Of a DNA stretch of 64,000 nucleotides, positions 62,666 to 64,000 are shown piece after piece. Both the position numbers and the translations under genes were made by a program. Below the pieces are notes generated by a model. The model had not been told where the DNA came from. It saw nothing but the letters and a program-made list of their open reading frames with translations, and searched no databases. Source of the DNA: Cardinalis cardinalis (Eukaryota; Chordata; Aves; Passeriformes; Cardinalidae); NCBI GenBank assembly GCA_014549065.1, contig JACDOX010000040.1, forward strand, positions 1,525,231 through 1,589,230, written 5' to 3'. Each line of letters begins with the position of its first letter. Positions within the stretch are counted from its first letter, which is position 1.

Positions 62666-64000
62666 AGATGCAGTTCAAGCAAGAAGCTTAGCTGAAGTTT
62701 TGCAAAGTCTTTGAGATCTGTGGTGGATAAGCAGAGGAATAAACTTTGGACNCTTGAAGAGGTGAGGTCAAGGCAAGTGTCAGCTGAGTGATAAATATGA
62801 TGACTGACATTGCATTTAGTTACCGCAGGAAGAAGTACTTTTGAAATAAAATTGGAGACATATTTAGTGCTGGTGAATGCAGTGCCTCTGAAAGACANCA
62901 CAGTGGAAGCTCTGACTTCTCCCCCATCCCCAAACAAATGCACCAAAGGTACCAGTAAAATACAGCAAAAGTAGCAGCCAGACCAACCCAGCAGTATGCT
63001 GCCCACTGACACTTCAAAGCCATAAAAGTTGCTCACTTCTACCGCCCACCTAATGTCTGACCTATTTAAAAGGTGCTATTGAACATTACAGTACCATCTT
63101 GTTGTTGCTGTTGNGGGTTCTCTCTGTTCTCCTCTCCTCTCTCCTCCCCTCACTCCATCCTGCCCCTTTTTTTTTCTTTTCTTCAAGCCAATTCCTGCAC
63201 TGGTATGAAGCAAGCCATCCCATTTCTCACATAGCACTAAAATATTCANGGAAAACAATATGTTGTTAACATGAACTTAGGCTACAGTTGAATANCCAAA
63301 CATGAACACCACCTGCTTGTCTTTCCTGTTAAGGGGACTATTCATGAGCTTTCAGCTATATGCTTTTAACACTTGCAGTGGATCAGTTCCATTGAAGTGG
63401 AAGATCTTAAAGATCTTGCCTGTCTTTTCTACTTGCTTAATTAGTGTTAAACAACAGCTCCTTGAGAAGGCAAGAAAGTCCAAGCAGGGGTGATATCTTC
63501 TAGATATTGAAAGTGAGTATAGAAAAGTATAAAAAACATATAGTGAAGGAGAAGTTACAGAAATTATGATACATTGTTCATAATGACTAGAGAAATGTGA
63601 TAGCTTAATATACCTTATGAAAATGTTTAAAAAATTGGATGGAATACTTGCATTAAAATTACAGCTTGATTTTTAATTCCACTGACAGAGTTTCATTATT
63701 TAGGCATTTCTAAGTCTTTAACTCAGAAATATTTTGTGGTCATGTCTTCTGAAACCACGCTGAAATCACACAGAGGCCATTTCAGGGCTGGTACCTTTTA
63801 ACTCAACAGTAGGGATCTCAGCAGTAGTAGATGTGTGAGCATGTTTGCATATACTTTACGTAATCAAAGTTTAAGGGAGTATAATTGCACAAATCAGCAG
63901 AGTTTTCATTAGAAAGATAAACCTAACCAGACAAAAAATATTTAGTGCTTAGATTTTGAAGAACAGGTAAAATCCTATAAGGACCCTTCTGATTTTTTTC
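62666..64000. other. Non-coding DNA with a pyrimidine tract
   Basis: No gene is recognised. A nearly pure pyrimidine stretch of about 70 bp (CTCTCC/TTTTTC) lies at 63,117-63,186. The last 500 bp are AT-rich. Confidence 0.55.

Overview
The window looks like draft assembly from a bird genome, most likely a songbird. The evidence is the repeat content: at least seven CR1-type LINE fragments (the dominant avian LINE), three solo LTRs resembling passerine ERVK- and ERVL-class retroviral LTRs, one old tRNA-derived SINE of sauropsid type, AT-rich unique DNA, isolated ambiguous bases, and an N-filled gap beside a (TTCC)n microsatellite. Family names come from recalled consensus features, not from a search.

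I found no protein-coding gene, rRNA, tRNA or CRISPR array. Open frames are short, are often open in several frames at once where GC is high, and match no family I recognise except CR1 ORF2. The stretch is best read as intergenic desert or the inside of a very long intron.

Layout: 1-22.0 kb is unique non-coding DNA with the microsatellite and gap at 7.24-7.41 kb, a short 13-mer tandem at 17.04 kb and a 90-bp tandem duplication at 20.76-20.94 kb. At 22.0-23.5 kb lies a minus-strand CR1 whose 3' end is joined directly to the ORF2 endonuclease/linker region, with the reverse transcriptase deleted. At 28.03-28.62 kb is an ERVL-type solo LTR. Short CR1 pieces lie at 32.9-33.1 kb (+) and 33.9-34.2 kb (-). 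A plus-strand CR1 block fills 37.9-40.2 kb; its second element is split by a 369-bp solo LTR with a perfect 6-bp target duplication. A tRNA-derived SINE lies at about 41.9 kb. A 1,327-bp LTR with a perfect 5-bp duplication occupies 43.1-44.4 kb. CR1 tails recur at 51.3 kb and 61.7-62.7 kb, both minus strand.

The least explained signals are a perfect 42-bp inverted pair 4.1 kb apart (41,077 and 45,202) with unrelated flanks, a 19-bp-stem hairpin at 51,064-51,107, and a 25-bp palindrome at 31,174-31,198. No coherent undescribed gene system is visible. The content is a layered record of transposition plus a few unexplained local structures.
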